NCBI GenBank assembly: GCA_003132085.1
Contig: PKWO01000488.1
Span: 1 to 5,323 of the forward strand
DNA: 5,323 bases
Reading direction: 5' to 3'
From: Oxalobacteraceae bacterium
GTDB lineage: Bacteria > Pseudomonadota > Gammaproteobacteria > Burkholderiales > Burkholderiaceae_D
A program made the translations under genes and the position numbers. This document shows, piece after piece, positions 1 to 5,323 of the stretch. Each line of letters begins with the position of its first letter. Position 1 is the stretch's first letter. Below the pieces are notes generated by a model. It saw only the letters and a list, made by a program, of their open reading frames with translations. It was not told where the DNA came from and did no database searches.

Positions 1-631
1 TGACCAACGCGTTAAACAATGTTGACTTTCCGGCATTGGTGTAACCGACCAAGGATACCGAAAATGCATTGTTGCGCCCGCGCGCGCGGCGCTGTGTAAC
101 CCGTTGCTTGTGCAGTTTCTCGAGTCTTGCGCGCAATGCCTTGACACGGTCGCCGAGCAAGCGGCGATCCGTTTCAAGCTGGGTTTCACCCGGCCCACGC
201 AATCCAATACCCCCCTTTTGCCGTTCCAGGTGAGTCCACCCGCGTATCAGGCGGGTGGCAAGATGTTGTAGTTGAGCAAGCTCAACTTGTACCTTGCCTT
301 CGTGACTTTGCGCCCGTTGCGCAAAGATATCGAGAATCAGGCTGGTACGGTCGACCACCCGCACCTTCAATTCCCGCTCAAGGTTGCGCTGCTGCGCGGG
401 CGATAGCGCATGATTGAAAATAACGATGTCAAGTTGATTGTCGGCGACTGCATCGGCTATCTCATTGGCTTTGCCGGAACCGACAAAAAATGCCGCGTCC
501 GGGCTGGCGCGCTTGGCAAGGAACGTGATAACAGGTTCCGCCCCAGCCGATTTAACCAGCAGGGAGAGTTCCTCAAGACTTGCGGTAAAGTCGTCTTTGC
601 CAAAATCGACACCAACCAAAGCAGCACGCAT
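1..631 (-). CDS. hflX: GTPase HflX, N-terminal 210 residues (3' end of gene outside window)
   Basis: HflX is a ribosome-associated GTPase of the OBG-HflX family that splits or rescues stalled 70S ribosomes. The frame is open from the ATG at 631-629 to the window edge with no stop. It begins MRAALVGVDFGKDDF and contains the N-terminal HflX domain: the glycine-rich FFVGSGKANEI segment, HALSPAQQRNLER, DRTSLILDIFAQRA, and the family hallmark GGIGLRGPGETQLETDRR (about residues 140-157). A basic coiled stretch follows, then the G1/Walker A motif GYTNAGKST (196-204); the rest of the G domain lies outside. The start is favoured because an in-frame stop lies upstream (677-679) and a GGGAG ribosome binding sequence (643-647) sits 11 nt before the ATG. 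It follows hfq after 228 nt, the usual hfq-hflX order in proteobacteria. No frameshift was seen in the visible part. Confidence 0.97.
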   Translation of the reverse strand, partial: MRAALVGVDFGKDDFTASLEELSLLVKSAGAEPVITFLAKRASPDAAFFVGSGKANEIADAVADNQLDIVIFNHALSPAQQRNLERELKVRVVDRTSLILDIFAQRAQSHEGKVQVELAQLQHLATRLIRGWTHLERQKGGIGLRGPGETQLETDRRLLGDRVKALRARLEKLHKQRVTQRRARGRNNAFSVSLVGYTNAGKSTLFNALV

Positions 632-638
632 ACTAACG

Positions 639-662
639 ACGACTCCCAGAGCACAGAGTCGC
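639..662 (-). promoter_or_regulatory. hairpin overlapping the hflX ribosome binding site
   Basis: On the coding strand CGACTC (661-656) pairs perfectly with GAGTCG (645-640), extendable by a G-U pair at each end. The 3' arm contains most of the GGGAG sequence (647-643) that lies 11 nt before the hflX ATG. Folding would therefore hide the ribosome binding site. Confidence 0.45.
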
Positions 663-859
663 GCTATGTTGCCGGATTAACTTGGCAGCATGCGAAGCTC
701 GATGAAACAACATGCCTAGCCCGGCACAATATCCGGACAAGGAAATTTTCCACACTGTAGCTGCACGCATCAGCATGTCAGCACACCGCACACTGTCCAT
801 TTTTCAGATCGCGGCAAATAATCAGTGCAACAGACCAACAATTGTCAGTATGCAATGCA

Positions 860-1096
860 TTATTCTGCGTCAGTCTCGAGATTCAGATTGACGGCACGTG
901 CCGGTACGACCGTCGAGATTGCATGTTTATAAACCATTTGCGTCACTGTATTACGGAGCAATACGACGTATTGGTCAAAAGATTCAATATGCCCTTGGAG
1001 TTTAATTCCATTAACGAGGTAAATTGACACAGGTACGTGTTCTTTTCGTAAGGCGTTTAAGAAGGGGTCTTGTAACAGTTGCCCTTTATTGCTCAT
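860..1096 (-). CDS. hfq: RNA chaperone Hfq
   Basis: Hfq is a homohexameric Sm-like RNA chaperone that pairs small RNAs with mRNAs. The 78-residue protein is complete. It carries the N-terminal KGQLLQDPFLNALR segment, the Sm1 region with VSIYLVNGIKLQGHIESFDQ (23-42) and the Sm2 motif QMVYKHAIST (53-62). Expected RNA-binding residues are present: Q9 and D10, Y26, G30, K32, F40 and H58 (E. coli Q8, D9, Y25, G29, K31, F39, H57), with Tyr43 in place of E. coli F42. The lateral rim reads RKEH (17-20) rather than the enterobacterial RRER, and the C-terminal tail is only about 12 residues and acidic, far shorter than in E. coli. The ATG has a GGAG ribosome binding site 5 nt upstream (1102-1105). It lies between der and hflX and has a structured 120-nt leader. 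Confidence 0.98.
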   Translation of the reverse strand: MSNKGQLLQDPFLNALRKEHVPVSIYLVNGIKLQGHIESFDQYVVLLRNTVTQMVYKHAISTVVPARAVNLNLETDAE

Positions 1097-1101
1097 GGAA
1101 G

Positions 1102-1123
1102 CTCCGGATTGTGTTGTTGTGTT
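1102..1123 (-). promoter_or_regulatory. hfq ribosome binding site with upstream AAC-rich stretch
   Basis: GGAG (1105-1102) lies 5 nt before the hfq ATG. Directly upstream, the coding strand carries AACACAACAACACAAT (1123-1108), which contains AAC/AAT triplets of the A-R-N type bound by the distal face of Hfq in other bacteria. This makes it a plausible autoregulatory landing site, although AC-rich stretches also simply enhance translation. Confidence 0.45.
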
Positions 1124-1131
1124 AAGGAGTT

Positions 1132-1163
1132 GGAGGCAACTTGACCAAATTTCAAGTGCCTCC
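1132..1163 (-). promoter_or_regulatory. strong RNA hairpin in the hfq 5' leader
   Basis: The coding strand reads GGAGGCACTTGA, a 7-nt loop, then TCAAGTTGCCTCC. The arms (1163-1152 and 1144-1132) pair over 12 bp with one bulged T. No U-run follows, so this is not a standard intrinsic terminator. It sits 35 nt upstream of the hfq ATG and could protect the mRNA 5' end, mark a processing site between der and hfq, or take part in control of hfq translation. Confidence 0.65.
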
Positions 1164-1177
1164 GTAAGTCGTAAGTC
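1164..1177 (-). repeat. perfect 7-nt tandem direct repeat in the hfq leader region
   Basis: GTAAGTC occurs twice in direct succession on the plus strand (1164-1170 and 1171-1177), i.e. GACTTAC twice on the coding strand. It lies between the candidate -10 element and the hairpin at 1132-1163, around the expected transcription start. It could be a binding site for a regulator or a chance duplication. Confidence 0.6.
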
Positions 1178-1178
1178 A

Positions 1179-1208
1179 AATGTAATCGATTTTTACGAAT
1201 GTTGCCAA
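1179..1208 (-). promoter_or_regulatory. candidate sigma70 promoter for hfq
   Basis: On the minus strand TTGGCA (1208-1203) matches the -35 consensus at 5 of 6 positions. It is followed after 18 nt by TACATT (1184-1179), which matches the -10 consensus at 4 of 6, including the conserved second A and last T. It lies directly after the der stop and would start transcription near 1172, giving an hfq leader of about 75 nt. The match was found by eye and such matches can occur by chance. Confidence 0.35.
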
Positions 1209-1216
1209 GCAAAAGA

Positions 1217-2560
1217 CTATTTCTCATGCCTGGCAAATGGGTTTTTACTCGATCGCAATTCGATACGTAGTGGAGTACCAACCAGCGAAAAAGTTTCACG
1301 GAAATGCTTTTCAAGATACCGTTTATAGTTGTCGTCGATCGCATCCAGCGCATTCCCGTGGATAACGACGATCGGCGGATTCTGTCCACCCTGATGCGCA
1401 TAGCGCAATTTTGGCCTGATGGAGCCCTTGCGGCGCGGTTGCTGGTGTTCGACGGCCTCGATCAACGCGCGCGTCAATTTCGGCGTCGAGAGGTTGATTG
1501 TGGCGGCGGCATAAGCAGAATCAACCGATTTCATAAGCGGCCCGATGCCGGTCGATTTCAACGCCGAGATGAAATGAAACTTGGCGAACGACAGGAAATT
1601 GAGCTTGCGCTCCAAATCCATCTTGATCTCATCGCGTCTGTCACTGGTCAAGCCGTCCCATTTATTGACGCCGACCACCAAAGCGCGGCCAGACTCCAGG
1701 ATGAATCCAGCGATATGGGCATCCTGTTCGGAAATGTCTTGTTGGGCGTCCAGCAGCAGCAGAACGACATTGGCTTCCGAAATTGATTGCAGGGTTTTGA
1801 CCACCGAGAATTTCTCGATGGCCTCAAACACCTTGCCGCGGCGGCGTATGCCGGCAGTATCGATCAGCGTATAGGACTTGCCCTCGCGTTCAAAATCAAT
1901 TTCAATCGAGTCGCGCGTGGTTCCAGGCATATCGAACGCGATGACGCGTTCTTCGCCAAGCAAGGTATTGACCAACGTCGATTTACCGACGTTCGGGCGT
2001 CCTACAATGGCCAGCTTGACGCTATTGCGCAACGAATCGGGAACCTCATCTTCCGCTGTGCGCTGGGCAAATGCAATATTCAGCGACTCTTCGACCAGAT
2101 CCATCACGCCGTCACCATGGGCAGCGGAGATAACGTAGGGATCACCCAACCCCAATTCGTAAAAATCGGCAGTAACCGAAGTGTATTTCATACCTTCCGA
2201 TTTATTCACCACCAGCATGACCGAACGCCCGGATTTACGCAAAAAATCCGTGATGGTCTTGTCGTGAGGGGTCAACCCCTGGCGGCCATCGACAATAAAA
2301 ATCACTACATCCGCCTCTGCCACAGCCTGCTTGGTTTGCTTGGCCATCTCATGCATGATGCCATCTTTGGCGACCGGTTCGAAACCGCCGGTATCGATGA
2401 CCAGAAACGGCCGTTCGCCCATCCGGCCTTCACCATAATGTCGGTCGCGCGTCAATCCTGGCAGATCGGCGACCAGCGCATCGCGCGACCGCGTAAGCCG
2501 ATTAAACAACGTGGATTTGCCGACATTAGGTCGACCTACAAGAGCGATTACCGGCTTCAT
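1217..2560 (-). CDS. der: ribosome biogenesis GTPase Der (EngA)
   Basis: Der is an essential GTPase with two tandem G domains that acts in maturation of the 50S ribosomal subunit. The product is 447 residues, close to family length in betaproteobacteria. G domain 1 has GRPNVGKS (9-16), DTGG (56-59) and NKSE (119-122) as a non-canonical G4. G domain 2 has GRPNVGKS (187-194), DTAG (234-237) and canonical NKWD (299-302). The C-terminal KH-like domain includes RPKLRYAHQGGQNPP (382-396). A TTG codon lies directly before the chosen ATG, but orthologues begin MKPVIALVGRPN, so the ATG at 2560 is preferred. The gene starts 7 nt after the bamB stop with only a weak GAG as ribosome binding sequence, suggesting translational coupling to bamB. 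It ends with TAG at 1219-1217. Confidence 0.97.
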   Translation of the reverse strand: MKPVIALVGRPNVGKSTLFNRLTRSRDALVADLPGLTRDRHYGEGRMGERPFLVIDTGGFEPVAKDGIMHEMAKQTKQAVAEADVVIFIVDGRQGLTPHDKTITDFLRKSGRSVMLVVNKSEGMKYTSVTADFYELGLGDPYVISAAHGDGVMDLVEESLNIAFAQRTAEDEVPDSLRNSVKLAIVGRPNVGKSTLVNTLLGEERVIAFDMPGTTRDSIEIDFEREGKSYTLIDTAGIRRRGKVFEAIEKFSVVKTLQSISEANVVLLLLDAQQDISEQDAHIAGFILESGRALVVGVNKWDGLTSDRRDEIKMDLERKLNFLSFAKFHFISALKSTGIGPLMKSVDSAYAAATINLSTPKLTRALIEAVEHQQPRRKGSIRPKLRYAHQGGQNPPIVVIHGNALDAIDDNYKRYLEKHFRETFSLVGTPLRIELRSSKNPFARHEK

Positions 2561-2567
2561 CAATTTA

Positions 2568-3704
2568 TTACTCGGCCGCGTATGCGACCACTGCCCCAGC
2601 GTGCGTTTGGAAAATCAAATTCGCGCCGGCTACCACGGGGGCCACCACAATCGGGCTCCCATCGGTAGCAACGCGGGCTAACATCGAACCATCTTCACGT
2701 GACAGAAAATGAATATAACCTTGTGCATCGCCAACGGCGACCGCTCGTCCGAACGATACGGGCGCGGACAAGCCGCGGTTTGCCAACAATTTGCTGGTCC
2801 ACACGCTGGAACCGCCGTCACGCGCAAACGCACTCAAGACGCCATGTTCGTCGGCAGCGAAAATAAATCGCTCGTCGGAGCCAAGCCCCACCGCACTCGA
2901 CAAATTCTTGGCCCAGCGGGTCACGCCGCTGTTGGCGTCGAAACAACCGATCCGCCCTTGGTAGGAAACCGCACAGACATCGCCGTCGACTACCACAGGG
3001 GCGCCGGATATGTCGGAAATACGCTCCAATTCAGTGGCGCCGCGCGGCTCGCCAACGGCAATTTCCCAGCGCGCCGCCCCGCTGCTGGCAAGCAAAGCCA
3101 ATAAGTGGCCGCCCGGCAGCGCCACAAATGCCATCTGCCCATCAATCGTGATTCCGGGCGCGCTGCGCAAAGTCAGCGCGGGAACCGTGCGAACAACCGT
3201 CCAGCGTTGGATGCCGGACTCGGCATCAAATGCAACGATACGATTATCCACACTGCGAACAATCACCAGTCCTGCGCCGACCGCCGGCGCCGACAGTATC
3301 TCGCTCGTCGCTTGCGCCTTCCAACGCAATTTGCCGTCGCCGCCGAACGCCATGATCGTGCCCTTCTCGCCTGCCACCGCTACGGTGCCGCCGTCGCTGC
3401 CGACACCGGCCGTCAAAGGCATGCCGGCTTGAATACGCCATTGCGTATGTCCGCTAGCAGCGTCCACCCGCATGATTGAACCGTCGGCAGCCGCTGTGAA
3501 CACGCTGCCGCCGGCCAGCGCAGGAGAGAACGCGAATTCGCCGGAACTGCCGATTGAACCGGTCCATGCGGTATGCACGGCAAGCGCGGTCTTGAATTCA
3601 AGCAGCGTGGCGGGCGGGTTGCGCGGAGCATCCTTATGGAACATCGAACATCCGGCCAACATAACCAAGGCCCCGACACCCGCGAGCTTCACTGCTATAC
3701 GCAT
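2568..3704 (-). CDS. bamB: outer membrane assembly lipoprotein BamB
   Basis: BamB is a periplasm-facing lipoprotein of the BAM complex, which inserts beta-barrel proteins in the outer membrane. The 378-residue product has a lipoprotein signal peptide with lipobox LAGC and acylated Cys19; Ser at +2 predicts outer-membrane sorting. The rest is a run of PQQ-like beta-propeller blades recognisable by their turn motifs, for example VDAASGHTQW (80-89), GGDGKLRW (121-128), FDAESGIQRW (159-168), FDANSGVTRW (255-264) and SAFARDGGSSVW (291-302). The frame stays open up to 3815, overlapping the upstream gene, but the start at 3704 is clear: it begins the signal peptide and has AAAGGGG (3710-3716) 5 nt before the ATG. 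The gene ends in tandem in-frame stops, TAATAA (2570-2565). yfgM-bamB-der is a conserved proteobacterial order. Confidence 0.96.
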   Translation of the reverse strand: MRIAVKLAGVGALVMLAGCSMFHKDAPRNPPATLLEFKTALAVHTAWTGSIGSSGEFAFSPALAGGSVFTAAADGSIMRVDAASGHTQWRIQAGMPLTAGVGSDGGTVAVAGEKGTIMAFGGDGKLRWKAQATSEILSAPAVGAGLVIVRSVDNRIVAFDAESGIQRWTVVRTVPALTLRSAPGITIDGQMAFVALPGGHLLALLASSGAARWEIAVGEPRGATELERISDISGAPVVVDGDVCAVSYQGRIGCFDANSGVTRWAKNLSSAVGLGSDERFIFAADEHGVLSAFARDGGSSVWTSKLLANRGLSAPVSFGRAVAVGDAQGYIHFLSREDGSMLARVATDGSPIVVAPVVAGANLIFQTHAGAVVAYAAE

Positions 3705-3709
3705 TTTTT

Positions 3710-3716
3710 CCCCTTT
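3710..3716 (-). promoter_or_regulatory. strong ribosome binding site fixing the bamB start
   Basis: AAAGGGG lies 5 nt before the ATG at 3704, the best Shine-Dalgarno sequence in the window. It decides the bamB start against the longer open frame running up to 3815, and indicates that bamB is initiated independently of yfgM. Confidence 0.85.
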
Positions 3717-3732
3717 GAATTTTAGATACCGC

Positions 3733-3777
3733 TGAAAATCCGCTGCGCCGCCCAGCGGCGGTTTGCGACGATTTTCA
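3733..3777 (-). repeat. nested inverted repeats in the yfgM-bamB spacer
   Basis: An outer perfect 8-bp inverted repeat, TGAAAATC (3733-3740) with GATTTTCA (3770-3777), encloses an inner GC hairpin, CGCCGC-CCA-GCGGCG (3746-3760, plus strand). A competing hairpin, CCGCTG (3740-3745) with CAGCGG (3753-3758), is also possible. The element fills most of the 79-nt gap between yfgM and bamB and ends 17 nt upstream of the bamB ribosome binding site. No clear U-run follows, so a full terminator is unlikely; an mRNA-processing or stabilising element fits better. Confidence 0.6.
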
Positions 3778-3783
3778 AGGTAC

Positions 3784-4434
3784 TTAAGCGGCAGCTTTGG
3801 CGGCGGTTCCGCCAATTGCGTCCAGTTTCGCTTGAATCAGTTGACGGCTTGGATTCTTTTGATCGGTTTTGTCGAGTGCGAGCTGATAGGCGGCGCGCGC
3901 CTCGGGAACCTTGCTTTGTGCAACCAATATATCGCCCTTGCGATCGGCCACCATCGACTCGAATTGCGCCGGAAATTCGCCTGACAACATTTTCAGGCCA
4001 TCGTCATACAATTTTTCATCCAACAAAATGCCGGCCATGCGCACCTTGGCCACGGCTTTGTATTCATCGTCAATGCCGTTGTCGATCACCCATTGCAATT
4101 GTACTTTTGCCGCTTTCAGGTCTTCCGCATCGAACGCAATCTTGGCGGCGGTCAACGCGCTCATTTGAGCGTAGACCGTCTTGCCGAACTTCTCTTGCAT
4201 ATCCGCCGCGGCGCGCTGCACCTTGGCATTGTCGTTGGCGGTCGCTGCCTTTTGCAGCTCGTCAAACAACTGCGCGGCCTGGGTCACGCCTTTTTGCTGC
4301 ATATTGTTCCAAATGGACCATCCTGAAAACCCTGCCAGCACAATGATTAACAGCCAAGTCAGCGGGGTGCCGTATTTATTCCACCATGCTTTGATGGTAG
4401 CAAGTTGTTCTTGTTCTTCGAGATCGTATGCCAT
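3784..4434 (-). CDS. yfgM: YfgM-like TPR membrane protein (ancillary SecYEG translocon subunit)
   Basis: The 216-residue protein resembles E. coli YfgM, an inner-membrane protein with a periplasmic TPR-like domain that associates with the SecYEG translocon and the chaperone PpiD. A short cytoplasmic N-terminus (MAYDLEEQEQLATIKAWW) precedes one membrane helix (about 24-43, TPLTWLLIIVLAGFSGWSIW). The remainder is alpha-helical and TPR-like: repeats around 50-85, 89-125, 127-150 and 160-190 are rich in Ala, Lys and Asp, and the protein ends in an alanine-rich tail. There is no cleavable signal or lipobox. The start lies 11 nt after the hisS stop and has no recognisable Shine-Dalgarno sequence, so its translation probably depends on ribosomes finishing hisS. 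The position between hisS and bamB is the standard one for this family and supports the call. Confidence 0.93.
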   Translation of the reverse strand: MAYDLEEQEQLATIKAWWNKYGTPLTWLLIIVLAGFSGWSIWNNMQQKGVTQAAQLFDELQKAATANDNAKVQRAAADMQEKFGKTVYAQMSALTAAKIAFDAEDLKAAKVQLQWVIDNGIDDEYKAVAKVRMAGILLDEKLYDDGLKMLSGEFPAQFESMVADRKGDILVAQSKVPEARAAYQLALDKTDQKNPSRQLIQAKLDAIGGTAAKAAA

Positions 4435-4445
4435 GATGAGGTATG

Positions 4446-5323
4446 TTAATGGTGATAGTGTATGTGTTCAGAATGATCATGCTCATCGGCGCCGATGATT
4501 TGGTCAACCAGATGGTCGGCCACCTGCTCAAAAGCGACCGTCGCCTGGTTGCTTTCGCCTTCTGCCTGACGCAATGCCTTGACCGTGGCAACGCCGTTGG
4601 CAACTTCGTCTTCGCCTATGATGACTGCGTAAGCCGCCCCGCTGACATCAGCCCGCTTCATTTGAGATTTGAAACTGCCGCCACCGGTAGCCGATGCGCA
4701 ATGTAGCACAACATCGAGTCCGGCATCACGCAATCGCTCGGATACGACCGATGCCTGAAGCTGGGCGGCCTCGCCTTGATGCACGACATAAACGTCGCAT
4801 TGGTTGGGCGCAAACTGTTCCCCGCTTGCTTTCATCAATTCCAGCAAGCGTTCGATCCCCATTGCAAAACCGCAGGCCGGAGTGTATTTTCCGCCGAAAA
4901 TTTCGACCAACGAATCATAACGACCGCCAGCGCATACGGTTCCCTGCGCCCCGAGTTGGTCGGTCACCCATTCGAAAACCGTGCGGTTGTAGTAATCCAT
5001 CCCGCGTACCAGTCTCGGGTTAATGGTAAACGGAATATTGTTGTGACGCAAAATTCTCTGTACTCCCTCAAAATGAACGCGTGACTCTTCGCCCAGATAG
5101 TTGAGTAGTTGCGGTGCCGCATTGACCATCTGTTGCATGGCTGGATTCTTGGTATCCAGAATCCGCAGCGGGTTGGTATGCAGGCGCCGCTTTGCTTCGG
5201 CATCCAGCGTATCCAGATGCAGTTCGAAATACGCAATCAAATCGACCCGGTGCCGGTTGCGCTCGTCGGCATCGCCGATCGAATTCAATTCGAGCCGGAT
5301 ATCCTGCAGACCGAGGTCATCCC
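4446..5323 (-). CDS. hisS: histidyl-tRNA synthetase, C-terminal 291 residues (5' end of gene outside window)
   Basis: HisRS charges tRNA-His with histidine and is a class II aminoacyl-tRNA synthetase. The frame is open from the window edge; the first complete codon is at 5321. Visible residues include LELNSIGD, then the histidine-binding motif LVRGMDYYNRTVFEW (104-118), CAGGRYDSL (130-138), class II motif 3 GFAMGIERL (151-159), and the alpha/beta anticodon-binding domain (about 176-273) with GGGSFKSQMKRAD and VIIGEDEV. Motifs 1 and 2 lie outside. The in-frame TTG at 5288 is an internal leucine codon of LELNSIG, not a start. The protein ends in an unusual histidine-rich tail, with six His in the last 11 residues, beyond where E. 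coli HisRS stops. It is the most upstream gene in the window, with yfgM 11 nt downstream. Confidence 0.97.
   Translation of the reverse strand, partial: DDLGLQDIRLELNSIGDADERNRHRVDLIAYFELHLDTLDAEAKRRLHTNPLRILDTKNPAMQQMVNAAPQLLNYLGEESRVHFEGVQRILRHNNIPFTINPRLVRGMDYYNRTVFEWVTDQLGAQGTVCAGGRYDSLVEIFGGKYTPACGFAMGIERLLELMKASGEQFAPNQCDVYVVHQGEAAQLQASVVSERLRDAGLDVVLHCASATGGGSFKSQMKRADVSGAAYAVIIGEDEVANGVATVKALRQAEGESNQATVAFEQVADHLVDQIIGADEHDHSEHIHYHH

Noticed and set aside
410..760. Plus-strand open frame of 116 codons opposite the start of hflX
   Set aside because: It is antisense to the conserved HflX N-terminal domain and to the intergenic gap, with no recognisable product.
812..843. Promoter-like CTGACA-19 nt-GATTAT in the hfq-hflX gap, minus strand
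   Set aside because: The spacer is too long and the -10 match is only 4 of 6 with a wrong first base; not convincing by eye.
632..859. Intrinsic terminator between hfq and hflX
   Set aside because: No GC-rich stem followed by a U-run was found; only short palindromes (e.g. ACAATTGT at 838-845) are present.
1304..1786. Plus-strand open frame of 160 codons antisense to der
   Set aside because: Same reason: fully opposite the second half of der, with low-complexity Arg/Gln-rich translation and no motif.
2561..2563. TTG directly before the der ATG as the start
   Set aside because: The adjacent ATG gives the conserved N-terminus MKPVIALVGRPN, and TTG starts are rarer.
1787..2668. Plus-strand open frame of 293 codons antisense to der and the end of bamB
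   Set aside because: It lies opposite the clearly conserved Der coding frame, shows no recognisable domain and has no ribosome binding site; it is a shadow of codon bias in der.
3705..3815. N-terminal extension of bamB by 37 codons
   Set aside because: It would overlap the end of yfgM and push the signal peptide inside the protein; the ATG at 3704 has a strong ribosome binding site and begins a textbook lipoprotein signal.
5286..5288. TTG as a start codon of hisS
   Set aside because: It encodes the second leucine in LELNSIG, a conserved internal HisRS segment, and the frame continues open to the window edge.

Overview
The window is a compact stretch of core chromosome in which every convincing gene lies on the minus strand. 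Read in the direction of transcription (high to low coordinates), the order is hisS (3' part), a yfgM-type TPR membrane protein, bamB, der, hfq and hflX (5' part). This order, together with protein details such as the short Hfq with its RKEH rim, the Der G4 motif NKSE and the BamB and HisRS signatures, points to a betaproteobacterium of the order Burkholderiales. An Oxalobacteraceae-like member (Herminiimonas, Collimonas or Undibacterium type) seems most likely, but the genus cannot be fixed from this sequence alone. G+C content is moderate. There are no mobile elements, RNA genes, CRISPR arrays or signs of horizontal transfer.

Layout. Positions 5323-4446 hold the C-terminal 291 residues of histidyl-tRNA synthetase, ending in a histidine-rich tail. 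After 11 nt comes the YfgM-like protein (4434-3784). A 79-nt spacer with nested inverted repeats leads to the BamB lipoprotein (3704-2568), which has a strong ribosome binding site. After 7 nt comes the double GTPase Der (2560-1217). A 120-nt leader holds a candidate sigma70 promoter, a 7-nt tandem repeat, a strong hairpin and an A-rich stretch, and precedes hfq (1096-860). A 228-nt gap with no obvious terminator leads to hflX (631 to the window edge), cut just after its G1 GTP-binding motif.

Function. The cluster joins translation (HisRS), periplasmic and outer-membrane protein biogenesis (YfgM at the Sec translocon, BamB in the BAM complex), ribosome assembly (Der), small-RNA regulation (Hfq) and ribosome rescue or splitting (HflX). 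The short gaps suggest that hisS-yfgM-bamB-der are co-transcribed. hfq-hflX may be read both from upstream and from a local promoter.

This is ordinary housekeeping DNA. The parts worth a second look are small: the His-codon-rich end of hisS directly before yfgM, the structured hfq leader, a hairpin that can cover the hflX ribosome binding site, and the nested inverted repeats before bamB. No undescribed system is evident.
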